DNA of 64,000 nt from the NCBI GenBank assembly GCA_036346205.1, contig JARFJB010000534.1, positions 1,553,501 through 1,617,500 of the forward strand, written 5' to 3'. Position numbers and translations under genes: made by a program. The DNA comes from Vesta saturnalis (Eukaryota > Arthropoda > Insecta > Coleoptera > Lampyridae). The notes beneath the pieces were generated by a model. That model made no database searches and was not told where the DNA came from. It saw only the letters and a list, made by a program, of their open reading frames with translations. The number at the start of each line of letters is the position of its first letter. Within the stretch, counting starts at the first letter, position 1. Positions 11,370-22,768 of this stretch are shown in pieces.

Positions 11370-11900
11370 TTAGAATTTGCCCAGCACCTCCAGGACCTGA
11401 AATTAGAAAAAGGGATTTCTGTGAATGGAAGTATGATCACTAACAACGGGATTTTTAATACACGTAACAACCATTATTGGGCATCAAACAACCGACGGCT
11501 GGAAAGGAATCCAGTTATCAAAACAGATTTGGATTCAACATGAGGTGTGGAATTCTTGTAACAACAAATTGGCACCTTTTATTTCCCACAATACCTTAGC
11601 AAGGGAAAGTTATTTCAACTCGTTACATAATCAGTTGGAAGAAAGTTAGAATAATTTACAGTTACAGAATGTACAAAATTTGTGGTTTCAACAAGACGGT
11701 GTTCTAGAGCACCAGGTGCTTATGGTAACGTTTCTTGGCCAGCGCGGTCACCCGACTTAACCCTACCGGATTTTTTGCTCTAGTGTAACTATCACCATTT
11801 CGAAACGGAAGAACAACCTTAAAGAGCAGTTACAGCAGCGTTTAATAAAATTACTCCTAAAATAGTAACCGGGGTTTTACATTCAACAGTAAAAAAGAGC
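11370..11900 (+). pseudogene. Tc1/mariner-superfamily transposase relic
   Basis: The plus strand retains fragments of a DDE transposase: a stretch near 11680-11700 reading N-L-W-F-Q-Q-D-G (second catalytic Asp block), followed near 11730-11790 by frame-shifted remnants of the W-P-A-R-S-P-D-L-T motif and a D-F-F. Several stops and frameshifts are present. It looks like the same broad group as the elements at 35, 43-46 and 60-62 kb. Ends were not found. Confidence 0.6.
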
Positions 11901-12205
11901 TTTTTTTTTAGAAAATAATTGTAATCTCTTCAAAAATTTGTTATAAATGATATGTTTCCAATAATAGCAGTTAGTCTTTGTAAGATATGTAAAAGTTAAA
12001 ATAATTATGAAACTGTCTTTTGTTCAAAGCCCTCTAATAAAAAATGAAATAAAAAAAGTTTGCAATCAATGACATTATATTATACATCATTGAAATGGTT
12101 ATGAAAAATGCTATCTAACACAGGATGTATTATATTTCGAGATTTTTCAAACAAACTGATTTGGCATAATAATAAACATATTTTCTAGTTGTGAGGTATG
12201 GCCTG
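11901..12205. other. No recognised gene
   Basis: AT-rich sequence between two transposase relics; probably further decayed transposon sequence. Confidence 0.3.
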
Positions 12206-12209
12206 TTCA

Positions 12210-12770
12210 TTACAAAATTTAAATGTACCAAAAGTCTTTACCAACTATCAAGCCATTTTTCGACTTCTTCGAAATTTACAAAGTGCTGCGCCACTCAGCG
12301 CGTGTCCGATTGATGCGAAAACGTGATAATCGGATGGGGCCAGGTCTGGAGAGTACGGCGGGTGCGATAATACAAGCGATTTCAATGCGCCTTTCACCAG
12401 TTTTGCTGTGTGTGACGGTGCATTTTGTGAAAAAAATCACTTTTCCGTGTCTTCGGACCCATTCTGGACGTTTTTCGATCAACTCATGATTCAAGTTGAT
12501 TATTTTTGTTTGCAGCGATCAGTACTAACTGTTTTACTATGTTTCAGAAGTTCATAATACACCACGAACTTTTACGTTTTGGATTTTCTAAATAAATCCA
12601 TTTTTCATCACCCGTCACAATCCGATGCAAAAATGACTTCCTTTCGTACCGTTGCATCAGAATTTCACAAATGGTTTTTCGATTTTCCATTTGCCTGCTA
12701 TTTAGTTTATGTGGCACTCATCTATCCAGTTTTTGGATCTTTCCCGTTGCTCGTACGCCGTCGCTAAGTT
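12210..12770 (-). pseudogene. mariner (DD34D-type) transposase relic
   Basis: On the minus strand, near 12620-12598, the sequence reads I-V-T-G-D-E-K-W-I, the first Asp block of mariner. Near 12370-12330 it reads HPPYSPDLAPSDYH, the third Asp block, without a change. The second block (normally HDN) near 12425 has lost its Asp through a small deletion, and several frames are used. A C-terminal F-E-E-V-E-K-W-L-D follows near 12265-12235. The signature is that of classical mariner rather than the DD41D-type elements elsewhere in the window. Terminal repeats were not found, so this is a dead fragment. Confidence 0.85.
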
Positions 12771-12774
12771 TCTA

Positions 12775-14395
12775 ACAGCAAACGATGACTTTCAACGGCC
12801 TTTTTCTTTTGATGAAATAAGAAAAACAATGCATGCCACAAATGCTCTTTTTCAGGCACGAAATTCGACATATTCACAGAGCTGAACCATAAAGCTCGAA
12901 AGTCTATATTTGCACAATCCCTGTATTAGCGATTTAGTTAGAATGAGAAACTGTTCTTAGCAGATACAAAATGCCAAATTACGCTTGCCGCCTCTAGATA
13001 CTTCATAATGCAAACATTTTAACAAATAATTATCCGGGAATTCAATTCTGGGGTCTAGTTGTAATGTAATGCAGCATTTATTCATATTGGTTAATTGCTA
13101 GCGCATTTAATATTAAGTAGCACTAAGGCTTCTGGAAGTGGACAAAATTTTACGATTGCTTCTATAATTTTTCTTAGAGACATTGTATCATTTTTTTAAA
13201 TTTTACCGCGTATAGTACTTAGACTTCAAAAACTTTAATTAGCTTAAGATAAGTGTTGCCAGAAAGTGGAAAGTTCTATATTTACACACGACCTGCACTG
13301 AGAAAAAGACCAAAAGCGTTATCCTAATGACCACAATTAGACTTTAATGTTTATATAATATTCATGCTTTGTGGTGTAGTCCAAATTAAGATTTTATCAA
13401 AAAATGTACAAACAAGATTCATGACGCTCTTTTTCCAGTTAAGCGATAGAAACTCATATTTTCTATGCCCTAAAATAATTTACCTTTATGGCTTATAGTG
13501 TTAGGTTTTTGACAACCCGATATCCAAATTGTTATTTATGCAACAGTCTGGTTTTCGTTGGCATGGTTCTTGCTACATGCGGAAGCCAACTCATTGGTCT
13601 TGATGTACTTGTGTATAAATTGCTAGGCTACGCTCATCCGTTTATACCGGTTATTTTACGTTTGATTTTATTAATAATGGTATTATTTGGAAAGTTTCGA
13701 CTTTCCGGTTCCGAAATAGTTCCAATCGATGGGTAGAATTTTGTAAGATTTCGCATATTGGCATTTTGGTTTTTATACGCAGCGTATCTTCCCTAACAAC
13801 TTTGAATAATAATGTACATATCCCTCTTTGCTACGCATTTTTTAAACAACTTATGACATTCATTAGTTTGGGACACCGATTTATAATAATGATTCACTTG
13901 ATAATATTTGGCTAGTGTCCTGTACGTTTTTCCTACTCAAAGAAACTTGAACCGGGATTAATGTGAAAGCTAATATTGTAATTTTACTGACTCAGCCTTA
14001 TATTGCTTTAAAAAATAAGGTCCTCCCTTTTAAAAGCAAATTATTTAATGCAAAATTCCCTATAAGCTCGAAATCCCGGACTTTCTGAGAGGTTAGTAGC
14101 CTTGATTTCAAGTGTTGATAATAGTGAACACACGGTAACCGAGCTACTAGAGCACGGATTTTAATGTAACCAAATCGAATTCAACTTATTGGCGACAACG
14201 TTCGAATACATTTTAAATACTCCCGCTTGATCAAATGTAGAAAACCGAAAGTTTGTTATTACTTTAAATGAATGGATTCAAATAGTTCTTAATTTGATGC
14301 AAAGCGTTTTTTGTGGTTGATTTTGTATCGTAAGCTTTAATAGTTGTGGTATATGTAGAACGTAACGTATCATGAAAAAACGAACCTGATTTTAT
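12775..14395. other. No recognised gene
   Basis: AT-rich, without clear repeats. The open frame 13488-13736 is hydrophobic but shows no family motif, and I do not support it. Confidence 0.4.
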
Positions 14396-14532
14396 GGTTA
14401 TTGTATTAAATTCTGGTGGTAAGCATCTAAGCAGATTAAAAATTATTATTAATTCTATAAAATACACAAATAAAAATCGATGCAAATTTTGCGTTTATGT
14501 GTGTAGAAATGATGTAAATTTTAAATATAAAA
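14396..14532 (-). repeat. Unit of a tRNA-like repeat family, lacking the tRNA part
   Basis: Read on the minus strand, this copy has the same left flank (TTTACATCATTTCTACA...) and right flank (TTTTTATTTGTGTATT...AATAATAATTTTTAATC) as the copies at 14635 and 14886. The roughly 87-bp tRNA-like block between the two flanks is absent. It forms an inverted pair with 14635-14690. Confidence 0.75.
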
Positions 14533-14690
14533 ATTTAATACGAGTCAAATTGCTTTGGTATGTGTGAATCCTTGCGATATTGCAAGCTCACATTCCATTA
14601 ACATAAGTAATTCGACTGTAATCTCATTATATTTAGAATTTACATCATTTCTACATACATAAACACAAAATTTATGTCGATTGGGGCCTG

Positions 14691-14765
14691 TATCTGGATA
14701 GTTCTGTTAGTTAGAGCGGTACTCTAGCTAAGTATATGACGCGGCTTCAAATTCTGCTCGAGGTA
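14691..14765 (+). tRNA. tRNA-Ala-like sequence (AGC), probably a SINE head or pseudogene
   Basis: The 75-nt block has a diverged A box (TAGTTCTGTTAGTTAGAGC), a five-pair anticodon stem with a seven-base loop CTAGCTA giving anticodon AGC, and a B-box-like GCTTCAAATTC. Acceptor pairing is imperfect. It lies in a repeated unit, so I treat it as a tRNA-derived repeat rather than a functional gene. Confidence 0.5.
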
Positions 14766-14839
14766 AACTTTTTATTTGTGTATTTAATAATATTAGTAAT
14801 AATTTTTGATTACATATTTACTTTTTGACTTATTCGTTC

Positions 14840-14878
14840 ATAACAAAACTTATAATAAATTATTATAAGTTTTGTTAT
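14840..14878. repeat. Near-perfect 39-bp palindrome
   Basis: Arms of 19 bp (ATAACAAAACTTATAATAA and its complement) around a single central base. It sits between the two tRNA-like units. Confidence 0.95.
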
Positions 14879-14923
14879 AAGTCCTACATACATAAAGACA
14901 AAATTTACATCGATTGGGGCTTG

Positions 14924-14998
14924 TATCTCGATAGCTCAGTTGGTTAAAGCAGTACTCTGGCAAAGTACATATCGTAGGTTCAAATCCGACTGGAGATA
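14924..14998 (+). tRNA. tRNA-Ala-like sequence (GGC), probably a SINE head or pseudogene
   Basis: Better preserved than the copy at 14691. It has an A box TAGCTCAGTTGGTTAAAGC, an anticodon stem AGTAC pairing, loop CTGGCAA with T33 and anticodon GGC, and a B box GGTTCAAATCC. The acceptor stem TATCTCG pairs with a 3' GGAGATA at six of seven positions, and the T stem at four of five. Both tRNA-like copies share the upstream string CGATTGGGGC and the downstream AAACTTTT, which argues for a dispersed repeat unit. Confidence 0.6.
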
Positions 14999-14999
14999 A

Positions 15000-15360
15000 A
15001 CTTTTATTTATGTAACTAATAAAATTAATAATAATTTTTAAAACTTAAAATAGTTTATAATAATCCAAGCAGATTGTTTCTATACTTTTTACCATGAAGG
15101 TAGGTAGGCACCTATCTGCTAATGTTATTGAATGTTGATTTTTGGTTCAAATAAGAAAAGCAGTCATTGGATCATAAAGTAAAACATTTTCAAAAGACGC
15201 GTGAAATCCAGAAGTCTCTTCAATTGCTGAAATGAACTTAGGGGGAGCTGCAAGATTTCGTATACTTCCAAAAAGCAGCTACATAAAACTTAATTGTTGC
15301 CTAAAAGAAATTCTCATGATAATTACTAACAAAAGTATTTATAAATAAATATTACGGATA
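15000..15360. other. No recognised gene
   Basis: The tail of the tRNA-like unit (to about 15050) is followed by AT-rich sequence with no supported gene. Confidence 0.4.
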
Positions 15361-15622
15361 TAGTTGGCCCTAATGATGGTGACCAACATCTTAAAACCAT
15401 AACATTTAGTTCTTTCCAATCAAGGCAATGCGTTTCACAGCGTTTCAAATTGGTAAAAAACTAAGTTTTTAGATATCTTTAGCTTCAAACCTGGGCAAAC
15501 TGCACAACCTTAAGATTTACGTCTTGTTCATTCCTGTAATACGTTTGGGCGTGTATAATTGAAGTATTTCTGCATATCTCGCCCCAAATAATAAACTATA
15601 AAGGAGGGTTCCGTCTAATTGA
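15361..15622. repeat. Degenerate tandem repeat, interrupted by the LTR element
   Basis: The phrases AAACCATAACATTTAGT, CAATGCGTTT and CGCCCCAAATAATAA recur in 26191-26830 on the far side of the gypsy element. The LTR element has therefore split one degenerate satellite-like array. Confidence 0.6.
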
Positions 15623-18015
15623 TGTCAGGGTATTTTGAACACCCTGTATACGTAGTGGGTAATTTTGTTTGTAGTTCTATGTACTTAGTTAAGATTCCGT
15701 ATATAAATTTTTTTTTGTTGTCAAATTAAGTTTTATAGTAAATTTGCTTTAACGTATGTGGTGAGCTTTAGATTCTTTGTTTGTGAAATTATTATTCCGA
15801 AATTTAGGTTGTTTTTCCTTATTATTCTCGTTTATAGAAGTTTGGTTAACGTTTATTTGTAAATAGTTGTATATAAGTTTAATTAAGGTTTATTTCGTTT
15901 GATTTCCGAAAAATATAATAGAAAATGAAGTAATTTAAATGAATAGTATAGGTTTATCTGTATGATGTCATGGTCGCGCCATACAGACGCTTACGTATAG
16001 TTGTCCAGTTTATTATTAGGTATTTTGGTTTTGATTTATAGAGATTGCATGTGGGCCTTATTGTTCGTACTTTAAGATAAACATATAGAGGCTGTACAGG
16101 ATACTTTTGCTGACGTGTTGTTTTTCAAAATTTACCGAGTCCTTACGGACGAAAACGAAATTGTAGTACGGGGGTACTTTGGTTTCCCCTTCCGTTTTTT
16201 AATTGGTTGAATTATATTAGATAAGATTTTTTTATGAGTAGTGGGATTAAAAATCCAAGATGGAATTTGTTAATAATTTTTGGCAGTCTTAGACAGATCT
16301 CGCTTTCGAGTAGTATACGTTGCCGCTTGTGTTACGCTTTAAGGGGTAGTTTAGAACGTTGATACTTTGGACCTTGTGGTGTTTAACGAACGTACTTTTG
16401 TTGTGTAATAAGGGTAGTTTAACTACTGAAGTAACCTGTGAAAGGGATTTATGAAAATTGTTCATTCACCAAAGGATTATACCTAGTGCCGATTTCGGTT
16501 TTACGTAAAATTACCTGGAGGACATCTTCGTGTTTTTTAGTGCGTCGATGGACTTTTGGTTTATATCGCCTTTGCGGATTTACTTAAAATCATCGTTCTT
16601 ACAGTGCCACCTATTTGTCATACAAAGCGTGTGTAAAGATACAAAGAAACTATCGCAATATATTAAAATATATTTAGTTATTTAAACAAATTATTAAGGA
16701 GTTTTAGTGGAAAATAAAATTATTTAAAAGAACATTAAAAGCTAAAAGTTATCAAACAATTTTGAACGCTCACATTATTATTGTACAATAAGTTTTGGTT
16801 AATGCAGTAACATTTTGACGAGTTAACTTAAGAAGTTGTTCGTGTATAAAAGAATATCAGTCAACATTTATCTTCATCTTTTGCCGGACCTGGGAGTTTC
16901 CATTCCGTTATAGCTGTAGCCGATCACCTGGTTCGTACCATCCGTTGTAACACAGAGGAGGTGCTATCTAGACCTTGTAAGGTATTATAACATTGTGTTT
17001 TTATTGAAAACTTTTAAGATTGTTGTGTGTTTCGAATTATTTTATTTGTTGAAGGTTTGAAAGCGGAGTTGTGTCTCGTTTTTTTGTTAATTTAAACTGT
17101 GTTTTGAATTTAGTTATTGGAATTAATCGTAACTCTAACGCTCCGCCTTCACACTTTTTTTTATTTTATTAGTAAAGGGCAATTGACCCTGTAGTTGTGT
17201 GGATATATAATCCACGGTTTATTTATATCTAGGTTAAACGATTTAGACTGGCTAAAGCAGAACTCTGATCAGACGACCTGACGCCTAATAAGCCTTTGTA
17301 TTATTTTTTTGTTTTGTTTATACGCATTTTCGTATGTCTATATTTATACTGATTTTATTATTTTATTATAGCTTTGTTTTGTTTTATAAATGTGTTTGGT
17401 ATTCTCTGAAAACCCTTCTGTGTTGCATACCAGTTTTTTTGTTTTGCAAATTTACCGATAATTTAAGTTATAACGTAACGAAGTTAGTTTTTATTATTGA
17501 GTAATAACGTAATTTTGTTTCTATTTTATTGAGTAATAGCGGTCTTAATATTTAGTGTTTTATTTGAATTTTTTTTTGTGTTTTGTTTTGATTATTACTT
17601 AACGTCAAATTATTTACACGGAGGTGTATTAACGTAACGTTATTGAGTGTTGATCACGCTTTTATTTGACAAGCGTGTAGTGTTTTTTTAAGCCCGATTT
17701 TAGGTGGTTTGCTGAATTGCTGTCCAGCACACCTGGAATTGATTACGAATAGGTAAGCGCATGTTTTTTGGATGTTTAGACACGCTATGTACTCGTAATT
17801 TTGGCACGACAACCCTTATTTTTGTCTATCAAATATCCTGGCGCCCTTAACCGAAACGATTTTGACTCCATTCCCTATTTTGACTGACGTACGATTTATT
17901 ATTCTGGATGTGCAAAATTATTAACATCAATCCACGACCCACACGCTGACTAGTCGAGGCAAAAAGGGGCCAATTTATCTGTAATCCCGTTCTACCACCC
18001 GTTTATACCGTTACA
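15623..18015 (+). repeat. 5' LTR of the gypsy element
   Basis: The LTR is 2393 bp, TG...CA bounded. Compared with the 3' LTR I see about four base substitutions (near 16362, 17544, 17703 and 17863) but some fifteen or more length differences, nearly all in runs of T, A, G or C. This pattern points to homopolymer sequencing error or slippage rather than age. The LTR is unusually long for the family. Confidence 0.97.
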
Positions 18016-18023
18016 GGTAAAGT

Positions 18024-18042
18024 TGGCGCTTCAACGTGGGAC
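18024..18042 (+). other. Primer-binding site
   Basis: TGGCGCTTCAACGTGGGAC begins eight bases after the LTR. It resembles the lysine-tRNA-type primer site of insect gypsy elements (TGGCGC...CAACGTGGG), with small differences. The eight-base offset is also common in this group. Confidence 0.75.
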
Positions 18043-18169
18043 ATTTTAGGGTGGTTTTTTCTCGTAGATTTTTATTTTGGTGACATCTTAGGATAGTATT
18101 TCAGTATTTTCGCTTCAGGATTATTTTATTGTTGAATTAAGTTTTTATATACGTATCGAAAGATTAAAT

Positions 18170-19514
18170 ATGGGTTATAAAATTAATGTAGATAGGCTTA
18201 CACCTAGTGAGGTAAGATATGAGATAGCGGTTAGAGGTGGTGATCTTTCGTTAGGTAACTGCGTTACGAGCTTTATTACGGAATATTTTAAGCGAGGAGA
18301 GTAGTGGTAAAATTGCATCACGTCCCGATTATCCTTTCGATTTTGAAACAGATAAGATTGCTATTGAGGAAACGAAATTGGAATTAGGAAAATTATTAGA
18401 GGAAGTCAAAATTAATCCGTCCACAAAAATTTTAACGACCATAGAAACCAAGCTCAAACATTTGTTAGGTAGAGTTAATAATTCAATTCCGAAAACCGAT
18501 ATCGATGTTAAGATTAAAGAAAGTTTGTTTGTTGAAATTGCGGTAGCTCAGTCTACGTACGAAATTTTGGATAAACGAGTAGTTTCAAAAAGTTCACCTT
18601 TGGAAATAGTAAGCAGTGTTTCGAATAATGACGATCAAAATTCAAATACAGATATTTCAGTACCGATTAGTAATTTAAATTTAAGTACATCACCTGTTAG
18701 GAATGTAGTTGTAAAAAGTACACCGGTTTGCAAGTGGAATTTATCATTTTCGGGAGATACTAAATCTCTATCGCTAAGTGCTTTTTTGGAACGGATTTCA
18801 GAATTACAGATTTCACGTAGAGTAGATGACGCACAATTATTTTCGGAATGTTTAGATTTATTTACGGGTAACGCTTTGATTTACGTTCGTTCCGTTAGAA
18901 GGGAAGTTAGGACTTGGGGTGAGTTGGTGGAATTGTTGAAAATTCAATTCCAGCCAATAGATTATGACGATAGATTATTAGATGAGATTAAGCGTCGTAC
19001 TCAGGGTACGGACGAGACTATAGGAATTTATATCGCTGTTATGCGGACTTTATTTTCGCGTTTGAACGAAACTTTGTCGGAGGATAAGCAATTACGTATT
19101 TTGCGGAAAAATATCGCGCCTTCTTATCAGGCACAATTAGGTCTAACGGAGGTTAACTCGATTAACGAATTAATTAAATATGGAAGACTTATCGAAGAAA
19201 GGGTTCAAGCGATGAATAGTTATGTACCGCCTAGTCGGAAACGCTCCGATCTAGAAGTAGATTTAGCGTACGTGGGAGAAACCCCACCGGTTGTCACGAT
19301 CAAGAATAAGGAAGTACCGATCCAGGAAGGAAAGATAACGCCGAGTAGAGTTGAGGGAAGATCATGTTGGAATTGTCAGAAGACCGGACATCTAGCGTCG
19401 AGTTGTAAGGATACCATTAAGAATCGTTATTGTTATCGTTGTGGAAAGAAGGATTTTACGGTTAAGAATTGTCCTAAGTGTTCGAATTCGGGAAACGGAT
19501 TACGGAGACAATAA
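18170..19514 (+). CDS. gag: gag polyprotein of the gypsy element
   Basis: The ATG at 18170 starts a frame that switches to the main gag frame near 18255 through a single-base change; the rest is open to 19514. The central part (about 18730-19230) resembles retrotransposon capsid. The C-terminal part carries two zinc-knuckle-like motifs. The first, C-W-N-C-x4-H-x4-C, is canonical (near 19369). The second, C-Y-R-C-GKKD-F-TVKN-C (near 19430), has Phe where His is expected. Gag packages the RNA and forms the particle. The stop lies 18 bases past a slippery heptamer, as in a gag-pol -1 frameshift. The frame break near 18255 could be a sequencing error. Confidence 0.88.
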
Positions 19515-19533
19515 AGAGCCGCGTATTGTCTTC
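19490..19533 (+). promoter_or_regulatory. Predicted -1 ribosomal frameshift signal for gag-pol
   Basis: The heptamer GGGAAAC at 19490-19496 is in the correct phase for gag (xxG GGA AAC). Slipping back one base enters the pol frame exactly. Seven bases downstream a hairpin can form: GGAGACAATA (19504-19513) pairs with TATTGTCTTC (19524-19533), ten pairs with one G-U, around a ten-base loop. Heptamer, spacing and stem all fit the classical retroviral-type signal. The gag stop codon lies at the base of the loop. Confidence 0.8.
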
Positions 19534-22500
19534 TAGAATTTTTGTTAAGTCGGCAGTGTATTATAATTCATTAAGAGCTAGGGATGACGCGAAATTTTTA
19601 AAGACTAAAGTTGTTTTGGATTACGTTTTTGATTCTAAAGATTCAGATGAAAGACCATTTGTGAACGTTAAAATTTACGGACAAGAGTTATTAGGTTTGT
19701 TGGATAGTGGGTCAACGAAGACCATATTAGGAGAAAAAGGTTGGAAAAAATTAAGTCATTTAGGAGTTAAATTAGATAAACGATTTACGTCAACGTGTGT
19801 TGTAGCAAACGGTCAGTCAGTTAAGAGTATAGGTACCGCGACTGTACCAATCGAAATTAAAGGAAAGGTTGTCATTATCAGTGTTCTTGTCGTACCGGAT
19901 ATACCGCATCATCTTATTTTGGGAGTAGACTTTTGGAAACAGACTAACATCATACCGGATTTACGTAAAGGCGAGTGGAGATTTGAAAATTTAGAAACAA
20001 TTGAAGCTTTGGAGAATGGAGAGCCTGGAATACAGTCCCGATTAGATTTGAGTAGCGATCAATTGCAGAGATTAGACAAGTTAGTCACCGATTATTTCAC
20101 GTCTATCGAAGGTAAAGAAATTGGATGTACTTCTTTAGTTCAACACCATATTAAGACCAATAGCGAACCAATTAAGCAACGATATTATCGTGTGTCACCG
20201 TTTATTCAGCAACAAATAGATCTCGAGTTGGAAAAATGTTGAAGATGGATGTGATTGAGAAATCTAATAGCGCTTGGTCAAGTCCGATACTACTAGTAAA
20301 GAAGAAGGATGGGAGTTATAGGTTTTGCGTGGATTTTCGAAAAGTAAATAAAGTTACCGAGCGAGATGCATATCCGTTACCGTACGTTTCAACAATTTTA
20401 GACCGTTTACGTGACGCAAAATACATATCGTCGTTGGACATTAAGTCAGCGTATTGGCAGATACCAATGGCTGAAGACTCTAAGCAATATACCGCTTTTA
20501 CTGTACCCAACAGGGGATTATTTCAGTTTAAACGACTACCGTTCGGTTTGGCTAACGCACCAGCCAGTTGGCAACGATTTATTGACCGAGTTTTGGGACC
20601 AGAGTTAGAACCTTATGTTTTCGTTTATCTTGATGATACGATTATTTGTACACCTACATATGAGAAACACCTAGAAGTTCTACAAGAAGTTTTTCGTCGA
20701 TTTACGGAGGCAGGAATAACGTTAGGCAGGGACAAATGTACCTTTTGTCAATCGGAGTTACGATATTTAGGTTACGTAATTAACGCGGATGGGTTATCGG
20801 TAGATCCGGACAAAGTTAACGCAATTTTAAAGATACCGACACCTAAGAGTGCTACGGAAGTAAAGAGAGTTATCGGAATAGCTAGTTGGTACCGTCGTTT
20901 TATTCAAAATTTTTCTACGATTATAGCGCCTTTAACGAAATTATTAAAGAAATTTGCAAAATTTGTTTGGGATGAAGATTGTGAGAAAGCTTTCGGAATT
21001 ATTAAGGATTGTTTAGTTACCGCACCTATATTATCGTGTCCAGATTTTTCGCTACCGTTTACTGTGCAAACTGACGCTTCGGATTATGGCATTGGATCAG
21101 TACTAACGCAGACCATTGACGGTGAAGAAAGAGTTATTTGTTATAACAGCAGATCATTGACGAAGAATGAAAGAAAGTTTTCGACTACCGAAAAAGAGTG
21201 TTTAGCAGTACTTTGGTCAGTAGAGAAATTACGTCCATATTTGGAGGGAGCAGAATTTACGGTTATTACCGATCACGCATCGTTAGTTTGGCTACATAAT
21301 TTAAAGGAACCTACCGGTCGATTAGCGCGTTGGGCTATACGCCTTCAGCAGTATAGTTTCGAGATCATTCATCGTAAAGGAAAGGATCATGTTGTACCGG
21401 ATACATTATCGCGTTCCGTACCAGTTATTGACGCACTTGAAGTGACGAGTAAACCCGATGTTGACTTACCAGATGAGACTATAGTAGGAGACGAAGAAAA
21501 GGAAGTAGAAGATGTAAAAGATGACGATAAGTGGTTGACACGGATGAAGAAGAATGTTAAGGCAAGACCTATCGCGTACCCGCAATGGCGGATAGAAAAT
21601 GGAAAGTTATTGAAGCATGCTAAGTGTAGTTATCCGAAGTTGAGAAACGATGAGGAACAGTGGAGAGTTGTAGTGCCGAAGGGAGAACGTTCCCAGATAT
21701 TATCGCGGTGTCATGATGACCCTAGAGCAGGACATGCAGGTATTTTTAAGACTTATGAAAGAATTTCACGACAGTATTATTGGCCAAAATTAAAGGCAGA
21801 TGTAGTACGTTATGTTCGACATTGTGAGACTTGTATTAGACATAAACCGGAACAGAAGAAACCGGCCGGCCTCATGGCAAAACATCCCGTTATCGACAAG
21901 CCCTGGCAAATGATTGCCACGGATATTGTAGGACCGTTACCGAGATCATCTCGAGGTTATTCATATGTTTTAGTAGTTGCCGATTATTTTTCGAAATTTG
22001 TACTTTTCTTTCCGTTACGTGCCGCTACCGCTGCAAGTGTAGTTAAGAATATCGAAGAGAATGTTTTCTTATGTTTGGAGTACCGTTATACGTTTTGTGT
22101 GACAATGGATCACAATTTAGGAGTAAAGAATTTCAGAAAATGGTTACGTCCTATAACGCCAAAATTATATTTAACGCAAATTACCATCCTCAGGCGAATC
22201 CATCAGAACGTGTTAATAGAGTTATGAAGACGATGTTAGCGTCGTATATCGAAGATAATCAACGTAATTGGGATAAGTATTTAGCGCAAGTTGCCTGTGC
22301 CATTCGCACAGCGACTCATGAAGTTACCGGCCTGACGCCTTATTTCGCGAACTTTGGGAGAGAAATGATCATAGACGGATCACAGCAGGGTATACCGACG
22401 AACAGTACCGATCTAGATAATGTAAATTTTGCCGACAGAACACCGTTGTTAGAAAGAAGTGAAATTTTTCGCGTTGTTTATAACGATATTAAGAAAAGAC

Positions 22501-22768
22501 TTAATGCCGCGTATATTAAGAGTAAACAAAATTATGATTTACGTAGACGTTTAGCGAATTTTGAAGTAGGAGATACCGTATGGCGGAAAAATTATGTTTT
22601 ATCGGACGCGTCTCGTTATTTTGCAGCCAAGTTAGCGCCAAAATTTATCGGTCCATTTTATATTAAGAGAAAGGTTTCGTATCAGACTTACGAACTGTCT
22701 GATGCTTCAGGAGTTTCGAAGGAGTGTGGAATGCTAAAGATCTTAAGCCAAATCCTAATGTCGATTAA
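19490..22768 (+). CDS. pol: pol polyprotein (protease, RT, RNase H, integrase)
   Basis: Pol follows gag in the -1 frame. The aspartic protease shows LLDSGSTKTILG near 19695. Reverse transcriptase shows the SSPILLVKKKDGSYRFCVDFR region, LPFGLANAP and the catalytic YLDD near 20628. RNase H shows TDASDYGIG near 21072 and ITDHASLVWL near 21262. Integrase has the H-H-C-C zinc domain (H...H near 21713-21740, CETC near 21825), the first Asp in IATDIVGP near 21916 and the second in LCDNGSQF near 22095. A C-terminal V-W-N-A-K-D-L-K motif is followed by TAA at 22766. Frame breaks lie at 20236-20242 (a short A run), near 22073 and near 22715. All are single-base and may be sequence errors; otherwise the element is inactive as written. 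Confidence 0.92.

Noticed and set aside
13488..13736. 82-residue hydrophobic open frame
   Set aside because: No recognisable family; hydrophobicity is expected from T-rich sequence.
14691..14998. Two functional tRNA genes
   Set aside because: Imperfect stems and shared flanks of a repeat unit point to tRNA-derived repeats.
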